Part shown: positions 14,495-26,399 of the stretch, piece after piece | Layout: each line of letters begins with the position of its first letter | Numbering within the stretch: the first letter of the stretch is position 1 | NCBI RefSeq assembly: GCF_021130785.1 | Contig: NC_060214.1 | Location: 104,090,001 to 104,154,000 of the forward strand | DNA: 64,000 nucleotides | DNA from: Homalodisca vitripennis | Lineage: Eukaryota > Arthropoda > Insecta > Hemiptera > Cicadellidae | Reading direction: 5' to 3' | The notes under the pieces: model-generated | Told to the model about the DNA's origin: nothing | Databases searched by the model: none | The model's input: only the letters and a program-made list of their open reading frames with translations | Made by a program: the position numbers and the translations under genes

Positions 14495-14730
14495 GTTGGT
14501 GAATTGTTTAGTGTAAACAAAATAAAAACTACCTTTATCAGATTATTAGGTTGATCAGGGGGTCTAATTTAATCAGGAATTCATCTACCAGGAAATTCGC
14601 GGAAGGGGGTTATGTTATCGGGGGTTGTAAGAACGCGTGGTACTATTCTAGGAAATGTGTGTCTGTACTACAAAAAAATGTGTACAGTAATTTTTATTAA
14701 AAAAAACGTTGATCAGAGGTTACAATTACT
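14495..14730 (+). repeat. Direct duplication inside the array, copy 2
   Basis: Copy of 13152-13380. Its left junction sits exactly where the 165-bp core series breaks off (cacataatcacgtt then ggtgaattg). The copies stop matching about 30 bp before the mariner-type transposon insertion at 14763. Confidence 0.85.
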
Positions 14731-14762
14731 AAGGAAAGCTATAGGCCTACGTAATATATATA

Positions 14763-15256
14763 CAGGGTGAGTGGCTCTTGGTGTGACAAAATTTTTTGTG
14801 TTATAATGCAATGTAAATGTGATACAATGGTGGTTATAAAAAAGTCTAACTCCAAAAATTAGGTCTGAAATGAATTATTTTCAGTTTTTCTAAAAAACCC
14901 GTGTTTTTGTACGTAAATCTGATATTTCTCAGCAACGTATAGACATATGTGAGCAAACTACACAATTTTTAGATTCTCCGATAAATTTTCGATTTGAAAA
15001 AGTTATCGGTTTCAAACGGTAAGAAAAGAAAATTTAGCTTCAGGTCGATTTAAATGCCCAAGCTGCTAAGTTTCAGAAAAACTGAAATATCATTGAACCC
15101 CATATTTTTACCAAATCCTGTACACAAGAATGTGTCAAATGATATTAAAAACTTTGCCATTTAATAGGCTTTAAAATGGTGTGCCATATGACCATAGTTA
15201 AGTATTCGGTTACCTACTGTTATTGGTTTGAATATTAACAAACACGCAAGCTACAA
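14763..15256 (+). repeat. Left terminal inverted repeat
   Basis: Pairs with 16574-17068 read in reverse complement. The inner limit is placed at the shared ctacaa after gaatattaa. Confidence 0.93.
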
Positions 15257-15405
15257 CCAAGGACAGATTTGTAGTCTAGGAGCATAATCAATTGCTTTCA
15301 GACCTTGAACAGGCGTAAAATGGTTTGTAAGACCAGTGTCCACATACATTACTTCTACCTCCAATAAACTATTTTTCTACTCAATTTAATCAAGTGTAGG
15401 CTGCC

Positions 15406-16388
15406 ATGGAGTTCACTACTCGAGAATACGCTGATATGCACTTTATTTACGGGTTTTGTGATGGAAATGCGCGTGCTGCCCAAAGAGAGTATCAAGCTCG
15501 CTACCCTGATCGCCGACTTCCCAGTCATTCTGTGTTCTCAAGACTCCAACGTCTTGTGGAGGGAGGTACAGTTCACAAAAGACCTAACGAAGTAGGACAC
15601 ATAGTTCATGATGTAGGATTAGATGAAGTAGTTCTGAATTCAGTACGGAATGATCCATAAGTTAGTAGTAGATAACTTGCTAGAGACGTAGGTTTTGGAA
15701 ATGTTGCATAAGAATAAGTTCCATCCATACCATTTTACGCCTGTTCAAGGTCTGATCGCAACTGATTATGCTCCTAGAGTACAAATCTGTCATTGGTTGC
15801 TAAACAGAGACATAGAGCATCGTCATTTTCATCGAAAAATCCTTTGCACTGATGAGTCATTGTTTACAAGAGCAGGAATTGTCAATTGTCATAATATGCA
15901 CCACTGGGATCAACAAAACCCACACCGGATAAAGGAATAATCCTTTCAAACGCGTTTTAGTATTAATGTTTGGTTTGGAGTCTTAGGCGACCAACTGATT
16001 GGCCCTCACATATTTGATGAAACTGTAAATGGAACAACCTACTTAGACTTTTTGCAACATGACCTACCTAACCTTCTAGAACAATTTGAACAACGTTGAA
16101 AGAGACGAGCTTATATTCCAGCAGGATGGAGCCCCTCCACATTTTAATGCAACAGTACGTCAACGGCTGACTGAAAACTATCCCGAGTGGATTGGACGTG
16201 GGGGAACTGTCGCATGGCCTGCCCGATCTCCCGACCTTACACCTCTTGACTTTTTTGTGTGGGGGTTTTTTAAGCAGGAAGTTTATTCCACCCCAGTAAA
16301 CTCAGAAAAAAATTACGAGGGAGAATGGGTCTGGCTGCTCAAAGGCTTCGAGAATAACTGTCTTTTGAAATGGCCGCAGGAGCAATGA
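15406..16388 (+). pseudogene. Decayed Tc1/mariner-superfamily transposase
   Basis: Three + strand pieces in order make up one transposase. 15406-15660 (84 codons) begins MEFTTREYADMHFIYGF and is the N-terminal helix-turn-helix region; it ends at a premature stop followed by further stops. 15695-15940 holds the first catalytic acidic residue in ILCTDESLFTR, then HHWDQQNPH. 16086-16388 holds FQQDGAPPHF (second catalytic D) and WPARSPDLTPLDFFVWG (third, with D rather than E). About 40 residues separate the second and third acids, close to the DD41D class of mariner relatives; that class label is my inference. In the family this enzyme cuts and pastes the element at TA sites. Stops and frame changes between the pieces mean no functional enzyme is encoded here. 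Confidence 0.9.
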
Positions 16389-16573
16389 GAAAGCGAGCTT
16401 GTGTGAGAAAAGAAGGTCGCCATTTTGAGAATGAACTGCAATGATGTGACTTTTAATGTTTTAATGTTTAAACTGCTTTACTTTTTTTTTAAATATTCAA
16501 TTCCTTGTTTTATGAGGCAGTTTTATAAAACATAAAAATTAAGTACAGATGTTATTAAATTGTTTAAATATTT

Positions 16574-17068
16574 TTGTAGTTTGCGTGTTTTTTAATATTC
16601 AAACCAATAACAGTAGGTAACCGAATACTTAACTATGGTCATATGGCATACCATTTTAAAGCCTATTAAATGGCAAAGTTTTTAATATCATTTGACACAT
16701 TCTTGTGTACAGGGGTTGTGGTAAAAATATGGGGTTCAATGATATTTCAGTTTTTCTGAAACTTAGCAGCTTGGGCATTTAAATCGACCTGAAGCTAAAT
16801 TTTCTTTTCTTACCGTTTGAACCGATAACTTTTTCAAATCGAAAATTTATCGGAGAATCTAAAAATTGTGTAGTTTGCTCACATATGTCTATACGTTGCT
16901 GAGAAAAATCAGATTTACGTACAAAAACACGGGTTTTTTAGAAAAACTGAAAATAATTCATTTCAGACCTAATTTTTGGAGTTAGACTTTTTTATAACCA
17001 CCATTGTATCACATTTACATTGCATTATAACACAAAAAATTTTGTCACACCAAGAGCCACTCACCCTG
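16574..17068 (-). repeat. Right terminal inverted repeat
   Basis: Reverse complement of 14763-15256, ending in the outer 20-bp match and the TA duplication. Confidence 0.93.
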
Positions 17069-17240
17069 TATATATATATATATATTTCTACAAACCAAAT
17101 ATTCTAGCAAAAGTCATGTCTATTATATTTCTATAATATTTATTAAGTATTTTGGCTTTGCAAGTTTTTATTGGTACCTATAGTTTAGAAATAGTAAAAA
17201 GATGTTAACATGATTAAAAATTTAAGTGATGAAAAAATTC

Positions 17241-17700
17241 GTTTCTAATAGTAACAACTGTCTTAATGAGAATGGATTCATCGATTCATATATGTATATA
17301 TTGCACATCACCCAATACGTTAAATATAGACTATTTAATTCAGCATTTGTGCATCTACACAAAAAACATGAACATATATACATATAATAATTTTGATTTA
17401 TTTTAGATCATATTTGTTCATTAATTGTTTTAACAAAGAAATGTATCAGCATAATCTTTTATTAATTTACAATTAATTGTTAAAGAGAGTAGTATCAATT
17501 TAAAAAATTCCATAAACTATGTCGTTTTCTTTGAACCCTTTTTATAATTGACTTAATGTGTGAACACTTCATAATATTAGGAAATTTTCAAATTAACAAA
17601 ACTTTTCTTGAAATACTACAAGTCCTTAAATAGTTACAACAAATGTAAACATTATTTAATTCTTTAGAGAATATGATCACCTTATATTTTAACATTACTC
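17241..17700 (+). repeat. Dispersed repeat, copy 1
   Basis: Collinear with 40521-40930 in the same orientation: both run from tttctaatagtaac...ctgtctt, through attcagcat-tgtgcatc and ttttgacaaa-aaatgtat, to a ccataaactgtgtcgttttct-like segment. The copies are moderately diverged and carry no coding signal. The family is unidentified. Confidence 0.8.
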
Positions 17701-19190
17701 ATATTTTATTACGTATAGCCTAAGTATCAGACGTATGCCAAGCCGTTCCAGTTGGGGAACCGTTACATAGAGTTGCCGACAGCCGTAGAGTAATCCTGGC
17801 TAACAGTTCTATTACATTGGAACGCCATCTTCATTTTGTTACGTCTCTTTGCGTACATCCGATATTTCTTTATACAGTGTGAATAAATATGACGTATTGG
17901 TTAGTAATAAGTTGTAAAAATTATAACAATTAAAATAAGTAGGAATTAAAATATTGAAATGGAATCTTCAGTTTATTTTGGGTTCAAATTATAAACTAAA
18001 CATGTATGGCTTATTGAAACTATAAGCAAAACTTTAAATCAAGAATTGAATTAATGATATTGATATATGTATTAACTTAATACAGAAACAATATTACATT
18101 GTTGTTTTTAAAAGCAGATAAAACATTACAGATCAATAAAAATCACTAAAGCGTTCTTATTAAATTTTTATAAAATGGTTTTTATAAATAAAATATCCAT
18201 CGATAGAAGTTAACAATGGAAGGAGGAGAAGATAGCAAGTAGTAGTAAAAAAGCCAGATTATATTAATTCCATTACATTATTCGTGGGTATTTCAATATT
18301 CTAACTATCGCACTTGTACCAGTACTTGTCCAGCCTATCGTTCCTTAATATCCGGAAGGTATCTCCAAAAATATTTCGTCTGAAGATATTACATTGTTTA
18401 TGAATCTTCATTTCTACACGTCCATCCATAGGATTTGACTGAGCATCATTGAATAGGTAGGGTAATACAAATCATCACTCGGTAGGGTAATACAATTCCT
18501 CTTTTATTTGCCAGAGTGATATAAACCATTACCGAACATAACGACAGATTAATCGGACAGACTGACTTGAAAATATAGTACAGATCTTGTGTTGGAGTTG
18601 GTGTAGTTCCTTATGTGATTTAGTCGGCTGCTGGGCTAGACATAAGAGCGTGTCACCCCTTCCTGCTCTGACTGTAGATGTTGGTACAAAGCTTGCCTTA
18701 TAAGGAGACATGTTGACAGAAATTTAATTTTTCTAAGATCCTTCAACTTGGATCTCAACAAGGGATGGCCTATATCTCTTTCTTTCCCAACTTGATTATT
18801 CCCTCACTCAGCAAACGCAAAGTGTTATAGGAGTAATTACAAGAGTTTTCTCTGCTTTTTGTTAAAAATTAACAGAAAAAACCTATACACCAAGTTTAAA
18901 TTTTAGAGCCCTTCTATCAAGTGTTGTTACTTTGTGGACGGTCCACAACACGATTCTAAGAAGGCCCTGAGGAATTTTAATTACCTCATGTTAATGAATG
19001 CCATTTACAAGCTTTAGTGTATGACGAGCAGCGAATAATGAAGCTATTAAACTATTAACGTATAACTACTGGTAAGGGAAAGTAAAATTGAGGAGTGAAT
19101 AAGCTAGCTATTAACTGGTAGTAAGTAGTGAACCACGAATGAGTTTAAAAAAGGAAAAGTTGCTGTTTTAACCAAACCCGTAATTGAAAT
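17701..19190. other. No gene seen
   Basis: AT-rich sequence with a small local duplication, ggtagggtaatacaa, near 18457 and 18481. Short frames have no recognisable motif. Confidence 0.55.
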
Positions 19191-19200
19191 TATATATATA

Positions 19201-19286
<86 letters not shown>

Positions 19287-19288
19287 TA
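19191..19288. repeat. (TA)n microsatellite
   Basis: About 98 bp of alternating TA with two small interruptions (atta near 19207 and atac near 19264). Confidence 0.97.
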
Positions 19289-22200
19289 GACAATTTTATA
19301 TATCCCAAATTAAGAATTGTGATTTTATAATTTTAATATTATTCACACTATGCTCTAACCCTATTTTTAAATTTCTAGTCTCTCCGTAAGCTATACTAAA
19401 TACAGTTTGTACAATTTGTATGTACTATATTAAACATAGTAACAAGATCAATTACTTATTCCATTAATGAAAATCTGTTAGTTCCAATTACTAATTAAAT
19501 ACTTCATGATGATTACATGTGGGTTTTTACTAAACTATTCAACTACACCTTGTGGAAAGGAAAGAGAAACAGTACGGGTGGGGATTTCCAACATAAGGCC
19601 TAGGTCGGGGTAAAGGTGACCCTCATAATAACGTCGTTAGCAGACAATACAATTTATGGCAGGCGGCTTTGACTTTGATCCATTTACCTTCCGTGTCACC
19701 TGTCAAATGCATCAATGATCACAACATCGACCCAAGATGATTCACTGTCAAGAAGTCAACGACCTGACTGCCCTTCGGTCAGGGAAAGCTATTTCTGGCC
19801 ACCTTATCTCTTTGTATAAGAAACAGGCGAGGCGCCGAATTACGTATTTTGTTGTAGTGTCTTCCAGGAATAATCTTATTTGTTTTCTCTTATTAGTCAT
19901 TTTCACCACTGTTCAATAATTGTATCATCAATTATACATCACTGTATTTCAATTGATTGCTATTGTCATTTATTAATACAATTTATTTTGTGTTTACATG
20001 ATTTCATCTAAATAAATTTCAAAGATTACTCATATTCAACAGGTACAGATACAGAAGTTTGAAAGTTAATTACGAAATAACTAGTAGAAATGCAATAACG
20101 GGAGATAAGTTAAAATTTAGCTAGTTTAAATTTCCATGTAAAATAAAGAATTACTAAGCGACTTCTAGTTGTATACAGATAACAACGATAAAGGTTCCAG
20201 TTTTGGCGACTATGAACAAAACTGCTATTTAAAACATTCACATCCAGACATCTGTGACCCAAATATATATTACGCAAAGTAGGTACTACAATAGTAATGC
20301 TTTTTTTGTATCTAATTTTAATTGTAGGAACACTTAAATATGGTTGTTTTTAGATTTATACAAGTTTTTTTTCTTAACTGGGTGGTCCTAAAGTTCTAAA
20401 TTGGTCTCATTATAGAACACAAAGTAATTATTGTGTAAAACCACTATTTGAAACATTAATGTTTAACACTGATTTAATTGAAGGTTTTGATAATGAAATG
20501 CGGTCGGCGGCAGCTCGATAAACTCTTAAATCCCTTAACTTCGGAGCCAACACCGCCTTAAGTAGGTTAAATATTTAAAATATAGCTTCAATGCAGCATT
20601 TTAAGTTTTAAAAATATAACACAACTTCTAAAATGGCTTCCAGTGAAACGATTCCTTCTACAGTTTTAAGGAATAGGCGTATACAATGTCTGAGAGTAAT
20701 CTCACGGAAATATTTTAAAACTAAGATGCACCTTATACGCCACTTTTTAAGCTTTTCGTTTTTCCAGTATAAATTGAGTCCCAGTTTTCGGAGGGTATTT
20801 TATACTCGGTGTGTCACCTCCCTCTTGAAATAATGTTCGATGTACGCATCCGGCTGAAGGGGCTTGGTTCTCGTTTAGGATTACTTGGAATTAAAAATAC
20901 AAAATGATATTTAATAATCATGATAATACTCATGATATTTGTTTTAGAATTTTATTATGAAACGAATGCAATATAGTTGAAAGTTATTAAATGTGTTAGT
21001 AAATTTAATCTTGACATACGATTTGCATATTTTTACTAAGAGTACGGAAGGACACAACCTTTGTTACGCCCTGTAACAATCAGATCCAAAAATAGTTGTT
21101 TTAAAGAACCAAAGTAAGAACATATTATGAGCATAAGAGTCGTCCCTTTGCCAGTGCCCGGTGAAATGTGCATATTAAGAGATTGATTCTATTTTTATTA
21201 GTGAGCTACATGCAGTGTTTCAATTAATGAAATCCAGGCCACACAATTAACTAATGACGTGATTTCAAAAATCTATAAACTCTAAAGCGTCAAAATTCCG
21301 AGTATCATAACTATTTTAATTGAGGGTGTATTTTTTCATGTAAGAAATGAATAAAAAACCAGGTGTATTAAAATGGCCTTAGGTTACGTTACATTTAAAA
21401 CCTAATTCTTACTAATATTTATTATTGCAAGCGTATTTAATTTAATGTCAAGTAATCAAATTATATGCATTAAAAATCTTGGTATAACTTAATTACGTAC
21501 ATACTTTCTGAAATGATGTTAATCTAAAAAAAACAATTGACTAAACAATTATTACTGTACTATAATTGTCTAAAAATAACTATGAATGCTTAATAAGCCC
21601 AAGAGAATAAGTAATGAGAATGATTGGTACTATAATTTTCGCAGATGTGATTTTAAAACGTGGTATTATTACGTCGATATATAGTTAAGAAGTTAATAAG
21701 AACAAATACATAAATGTTGACCATGATTTAATTTAAACGAAATTACCTATCAATTGTGACAATTTTATAATATTTAATATCTTATGTATAGACCATGGAT
21801 ACAGTGCAGTGCTGTAAGGGATTATCTAACTACCATATCACTATATCCCTGTTTTTAAAACCATTGCGAAATGTTCCTTTTTTAAACCAATTAATAACTT
21901 GTATTCTCTGTGTTCAGAATTAAACATACTGCATTGTAATTACTTTTGCTAATAAGTATTCACACATTAAACCGTAACCATGGGAAACATACAAAAACAT
22001 TTTTGCTTTTTGCTTTTAGTTTGTTCAAAAGAGGTGCCCGTTAAAAATAGCGAGCACTTTGAGTTTCTCCATGTAATTACAATTCTGTTAAAGAGGACTA
22101 ATCCTCTATAAATAACATAGAATAAAAATAACCTTAAACAATACAATACATATACAATAGTTATTAAGTAGCATACCATTTTCAGTTATATATATATTCA

Positions 22201-23731
22201 TAGAAATAGGCGTAAATTTAGGCTTTGGTGTTATTGATATCCTGCTTACTTTAGCCTAAAATCTCGTCGCCCAGGGCAGTTTCCCCAGTCGGTCCCTCTT
22301 TCAAACGGCTCATCGTCTTTTTACTAGACCAAGAAAGAAAGGCCACTAATATTTTTTTGTTTTTGTTATTTAAGGTATTACTAAGAAGTCCTGCTAGAAT
22401 AATGTATAGCAAGCTTATACACAAAATCTAGTTTGTAGACGTATGCGAAGAAGGGCTGTACTCTGTTTAGAGCGGGTGGTTTGGAAATTCTGTCCATCCA
22501 CGGTTACCTTTACAGTACGGCAGTCTTGTAAAGTCTTGAAATGAATTCCTTATTGTTTTTAGAAATTGAAAGTGATCTAAATTTTAAATTTTGTCATTAC
22601 GAAGATAAGAGATGTAGAACTCCGGCACTTTCTACGCTTATTTAGGTACGTTTACTCCACATTTTTTAACTACTTATTACGTAATGATAATCTCTTAGTA
22701 GGTTAAACGGAATTGCGATTTGAGTCACGCAAACAGTAGAACACTTTGTTAAACATCCATGAAAGAACCACAGAGTCATATAAAAAAAACCTTGGTAATT
22801 TTCCTATTGAATGATCTCTATTGAAACAAAATAACATTCTGCCATTTTCCTTTACCCTACACTTACTCTTTTTTCGTGTTTTTCTGTATCTTCTGTACTG
22901 CAACTATATTGCAATTTAATATATCTCGCTAGGGCTTATTTTGCTATAATGTTTATTAGGCAACTATGTTTTTGGTAAGTTTCTCTTATTGATTGATTTG
23001 TATTGACTTTGACTTTGTTCAGCAGAACTTAATGAAATAAATAAAGAATGTTTTCAGTATGAAAATAATGTAAAACATATTTTGTACTGTATTATTGAAA
23101 CTGTAGGACAATGGTATGATCTGATATTTTTTTAATAATTGCTGAGGTATATGTATCAAACGATTATATCACGATATCAAAATATAAATTAAAAATGTTT
23201 TGTAGCAACAGACATTCAATGAGTATCGCTTGAGTTGAGTAATACCTAATTATATGACATTACAGTTTTTATTTCTCAAGCACTACTATTAATTTTTAAT
23301 TAATTTTTTTAATGGACTTGCGTATAGATTTAGGATATTAAATATTAGCTAAACCACAATTTTAAACAGAAACACAAACTTCGTTTAGTTTTGTTTTCAA
23401 TGTATTAAAATATCTATGAAAACTAAAATGATGAATTATGATTGTAGAACATGTATAAAAACATGTATTACTATGAAAGAATAACATTAGTATAGACATT
23501 TTCCATAGTTATAGTTTCAACCAATAGAGTGTAAAATTTTTGAAATATACAATTTTCTTTCTTATTTAGATATCCATTCTTAAAATGTAACACTGTAATA
23601 AAAATTAAAAATATAGTGATGATTAAACTATAATCAAAATTAACAACATTTAAGCGGTTTTCCTTATTTAACACACTGTGATTTAGGATATTATTTGAAA
23701 AGGGTTATTAACCTTTTCCTTCTCTTTAAAC
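19289..23731. other. No gene seen; AT-rich intergenic sequence
   Basis: I found no recognisable coding family, RNA gene or element ends on either strand. Open frames are at most about 70 codons and are compositionally what AT-rich DNA produces by chance. Confidence 0.55.
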
Positions 23732-23826
23732 CATATTACGATGGGATATACCTGTAGCATTTGCCATTAGAATAATCAATTATTAATAATTACATTCCAA
23801 CAAAAAGTGTATAATTGATTGCTTTT
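23732..23826 (+). repeat. Short dispersed repeat (~95 bp), copy 1
   Basis: From catattacgatgggatatac to ataattgattgctttt it matches 50332-50425 with a handful of substitutions, in the same orientation. In the second copy it directly abuts the GC-richer repeat at 50426; here it does not. Confidence 0.85.
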
Positions 23827-24164
23827 TCTTATTTTGAAACTCTTTTCTTCATTCAACCACATCAAGCCCGATTCGGCTACCTACCCAGAGGGGACATCGA
23901 TTCACATGGAAATGTTACGGTCCCGTTATTTTTTGATTTCTTACGACACCAATTGGTTTATATTTCACTATCATGTATTTATGTTACATAGGCCTATTTG
24001 ATGTTAACAAATTTAATTTTTCCTTCATACGAAGACATATATATTTAATACCATTAAATTTTAACATGTCATATTTTCATTAGCGGCTCAAGTCACCCAA
24101 GATTGTGATCAGAAGCTTAGGTATATATATAATAAAATAAAATTAAATATATATATTTTCATTG
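23827..24164. other. No gene seen
   Basis: AT-rich sequence that ends in a TA-rich tract (near 24121-24160), which forms the 3' tail of the reverse-oriented SINE array. Confidence 0.5.
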
Positions 24165-24226
24165 AATTTGTGTAAGTGGCAATAGCCTAATTTAATTTCA
24201 ATAAACATTTAATCACAAAAAGTACT

Positions 24227-24295
24227 TGCTCCGCCGGGACTCGAACCCGGATCTCTCACTTGCCAGGTAAATGAGCTACCATTATACCACAGAGC
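24227..24295 (-). tRNA. tRNA-like head, second unit (U33 present, anticodon reads GGC)
   Basis: 69 nt with a tRNA fold. The anticodon loop is ctggcaa, retaining the U33 lost at 7487-7555, and the T-arm is a perfect ccggg/cccgg stem around ttcgagt. The acceptor stem has six pairs, with a mismatch at the outermost position. It is the best-folded of the heads and the most likely to be scored as a tRNA by a scanner, but the repeated tails point to a SINE. Confidence 0.6.
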
Positions 24296-24481
24296 CCTCA
24301 CTTTTTACGATTCAATTATTTAGTATTTGGCTGTTTCTTTTACATATGTGTTTAAATAACCAAACTAACATATGCTCGGAAAACCAAATACCTGTCAAAT
24401 GACTTGTTTACATTCATTAACTTTGTATAAGTGGCACTAGCCTAATTTAATTTCAATAAACAATGAATCCCAAAAAGTACT

Positions 24482-24550
24482 TGCTTCGCCGGGACTCGTT
24501 CCCGGATCTCTCACTTGCCGGGTGAATGTGCTACCATTACACCACAGAGC
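24482..24550 (-). tRNA. tRNA-like head, first unit (decayed T loop)
   Basis: Same 69-nt design, loop ccggcaa. The T loop has changed from ttcgag to aacgag, which damages the B-box, and one acceptor base is changed (gaagca). Probably inactive. Confidence 0.6.
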
Positions 24551-24553
24551 CCT

Positions 24554-25910
24554 GAATAAGTTTTATGACATTAGTATCTGTCATAAATTTAAATTAAAGA
24601 CAAAACTTTTCAATAATAATCTTTTAAGGAATCCACAGGAAATATACAATTGTAACTTCGTTGATAATTTGTACAATTAACATTTCAATATTGTGAAAAT
24701 ATCGAGGTGATGCTCATGAAAATAACTAAAATTTTATCCTATCACAAGTTTGAAGCCTATAACCAGACATCCCTTCAGGTAAAGATCGAGTACCTGGAGA
24801 TAGAGGTAGCCAGACAAAGCGGCAGCGGCTCCTCAGGGTGTATTGTTCTTCTGTGGTTACCGCTCCGCGGCCTTCCAAGAATCCACCGGGCATAATTAGT
24901 AAGTCAAGTGTGGGTACAAAGTTAGACAGTAATCTGGAGGGATTTATAGGAGAGCTGCCATGTCCAAATTTCAGGGAATTTTCACCTACTTAAAAATAAT
25001 TTGAACTTAAAATGCGGATTTTAATACGACCAAAATCAAATTATTGGTCTATATCAAATTCGGTTTGTGGAATTTTAACAATTGCTCAATATATGCTGAA
25101 ATATACTTTGTTGCGTAAATATTTTGTAAAAGTATTAGTTTCATTACAGTTCAACAAATATTCAATAATATTGTACTTCGAGAAATAAAAAATATGTAGC
25201 CTTATTTATATAAACATTAGTACTTAAAAACGTTAGCTTAGACTGTATTATTCTCAATGTGATCACAGAATAGCATGACAAGTTTGAACGCAATTAAATG
25301 TGTTTTCAGGAAATTCTATAATTCCACCCTTTTCCTGAAACCGTATCGATATTTTACGCTTCAGAATCGCGGCATTAAACTTGCTAAATAGCAATAGACC
25401 AAATTCCATATTTTACCAGATCCTATCTCGCTAAAAGGCAGCTGTGATGATAACATAGACACAAGGTTTTTAAAATATCGATTTGGAGCAACGACCCGTG
25501 ACTGATATACTTTCACAATTACAAACAACATAAATGTAGAAGGGGTCTATTAAAAATTTTCCCTCTATTCCATTATTTAACAGCTTATAGCTGGTGGATA
25601 TGAAGTTTTTATTAGTCTAATTTATATTTTTTTTGTGGAATGCTTTTCGCTACAAACAGGCTATACAAAGAAAAATCTTCTAATATCCAATAATAACTGT
25701 AGTAAATATTAGGCAGCATTTTTAATTTTGTCTAAATAACATCGGTTTTACTGAAATATAAACTCCTTAGATTGTTTAGTTTTAAACAAACAACTTGTAT
25801 TAGTAACCAGTCAGTTTTATATTCCAATGACAGTTCTTTTCAAATTACATACCAAGATTTCTACAGTGTTTTATAAAAAATTAACTTTAGACCACAACAT
25901 TATAAACTAA
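24554..25910. other. No gene seen
   Basis: AT-rich, with only short frames on both strands. It ends at the TGATTT-type tail of the non-LTR element. Confidence 0.55.
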
Positions 25911-26399
25911 AATCAAATCAAATCAAAATCAATTTTATTTCAAAATTTGCAAACAAGCACAGTACACATAATATAAATGAAATTAGTCCCACATGGGCCA
26001 TAGAGGCTTGTGCGTGGTGACGAGTCTGTTTCTAGTTGCTATGTACAGCGGTATCATAATAGTTATCCTTAATAACAATAAATTATTTTACATCTATTTT
26101 CAAAACAATTATTAAGTATGAAATCTGAAATAATCTGTGTAATTTGTAGGCCACAGACAACATTAATTATGCCACAATACCCAATAGTCTAAATATTTGA
26201 TATAAAAGATCATATAAAAATAAGGTATGTTATTTGCTATAGTGCAAATAATTAAAATGGAACAAAATTAATTACTAACGATACTTAGGTTAAATTTGGT
26301 TTATCGGAGAGGCGAAACGGCGCAAGACGGCCATTGTAACAATAGTGAAAAACAGTTTGTTGCGTGTAGTAAAGTAAGTTAGTCCAGTAAATAAACGTG

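Larger units (their letters stand above)
12040..14745. repeat. Degenerate nested tandem-repeat array
   Basis: Several families are interleaved. A core ending accttttttgtagatcgc, preceded by a cgttttgcggctaaacc-like block, recurs near 12361, 12990, 13640, 13813, 13976, 14150 and 14318; the last four are spaced 163-174 bp. A second motif (ctcaggagtttatct...accaggaaattcc plus a run of Gs and atgttatcggggg) recurs near 12571, 12752, 12835, 13228 and 14575. A third (ttcgctaacgctcagccaa) occurs near 12168, 12886 and, decayed, 13478. These combine into a higher-order unit of roughly 600-720 bp. The open frame on the minus strand at 12013-12459 is a read through the repeat and has no family signature. 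The repetition is direct observation; the satellite label is an inference. Confidence 0.85.
14763..17068 (+). mobile_element. Tc1/mariner-type DNA transposon with ~495-bp terminal inverted repeats
   Basis: The element is bounded by cagggtgagtggctcttggt on the left and its exact reverse complement on the right, each next to a TA target-site duplication (14761-14762 and 17069-17070). The inverted match extends inward to 15256 on the left and 16574 on the right with few mismatches, giving terminal repeats of about 494-495 bp, far longer than the roughly 30 bp common in mariner elements. The total length is 2306 bp. Between the repeats lies a decayed transposase (15406-16388). It is inserted next to the degenerate tandem array at its left edge and beside a short TA tract on the right. 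Confidence 0.95.
24165..24553 (-). mobile_element. Tandem tRNA-headed SINE-like array, reverse orientation
   Basis: Read on the minus strand this is head, tail, spacer, head, tail, then a TA-rich tract: the same order as 7283-7621. The T-arm blocks lie 255 bp apart. The two heads are 24482-24550 and 24227-24295. Tail and spacer motifs such as aagtactttttg, caaatacctgtcaaatgac and taacatatgctcgga (as read on the + strand) are shared with the 7-kb locus. Two loci with the same dimeric structure suggest that the dimer itself is the mobile or amplified unit. Confidence 0.85.

Noticed and set aside
12550..14640. CRISPR-like regular repeats
   Set aside because: Repeat units are long, degenerate and unevenly spaced in a eukaryotic context; there are no short identical repeats with unique spacers and no cas genes.
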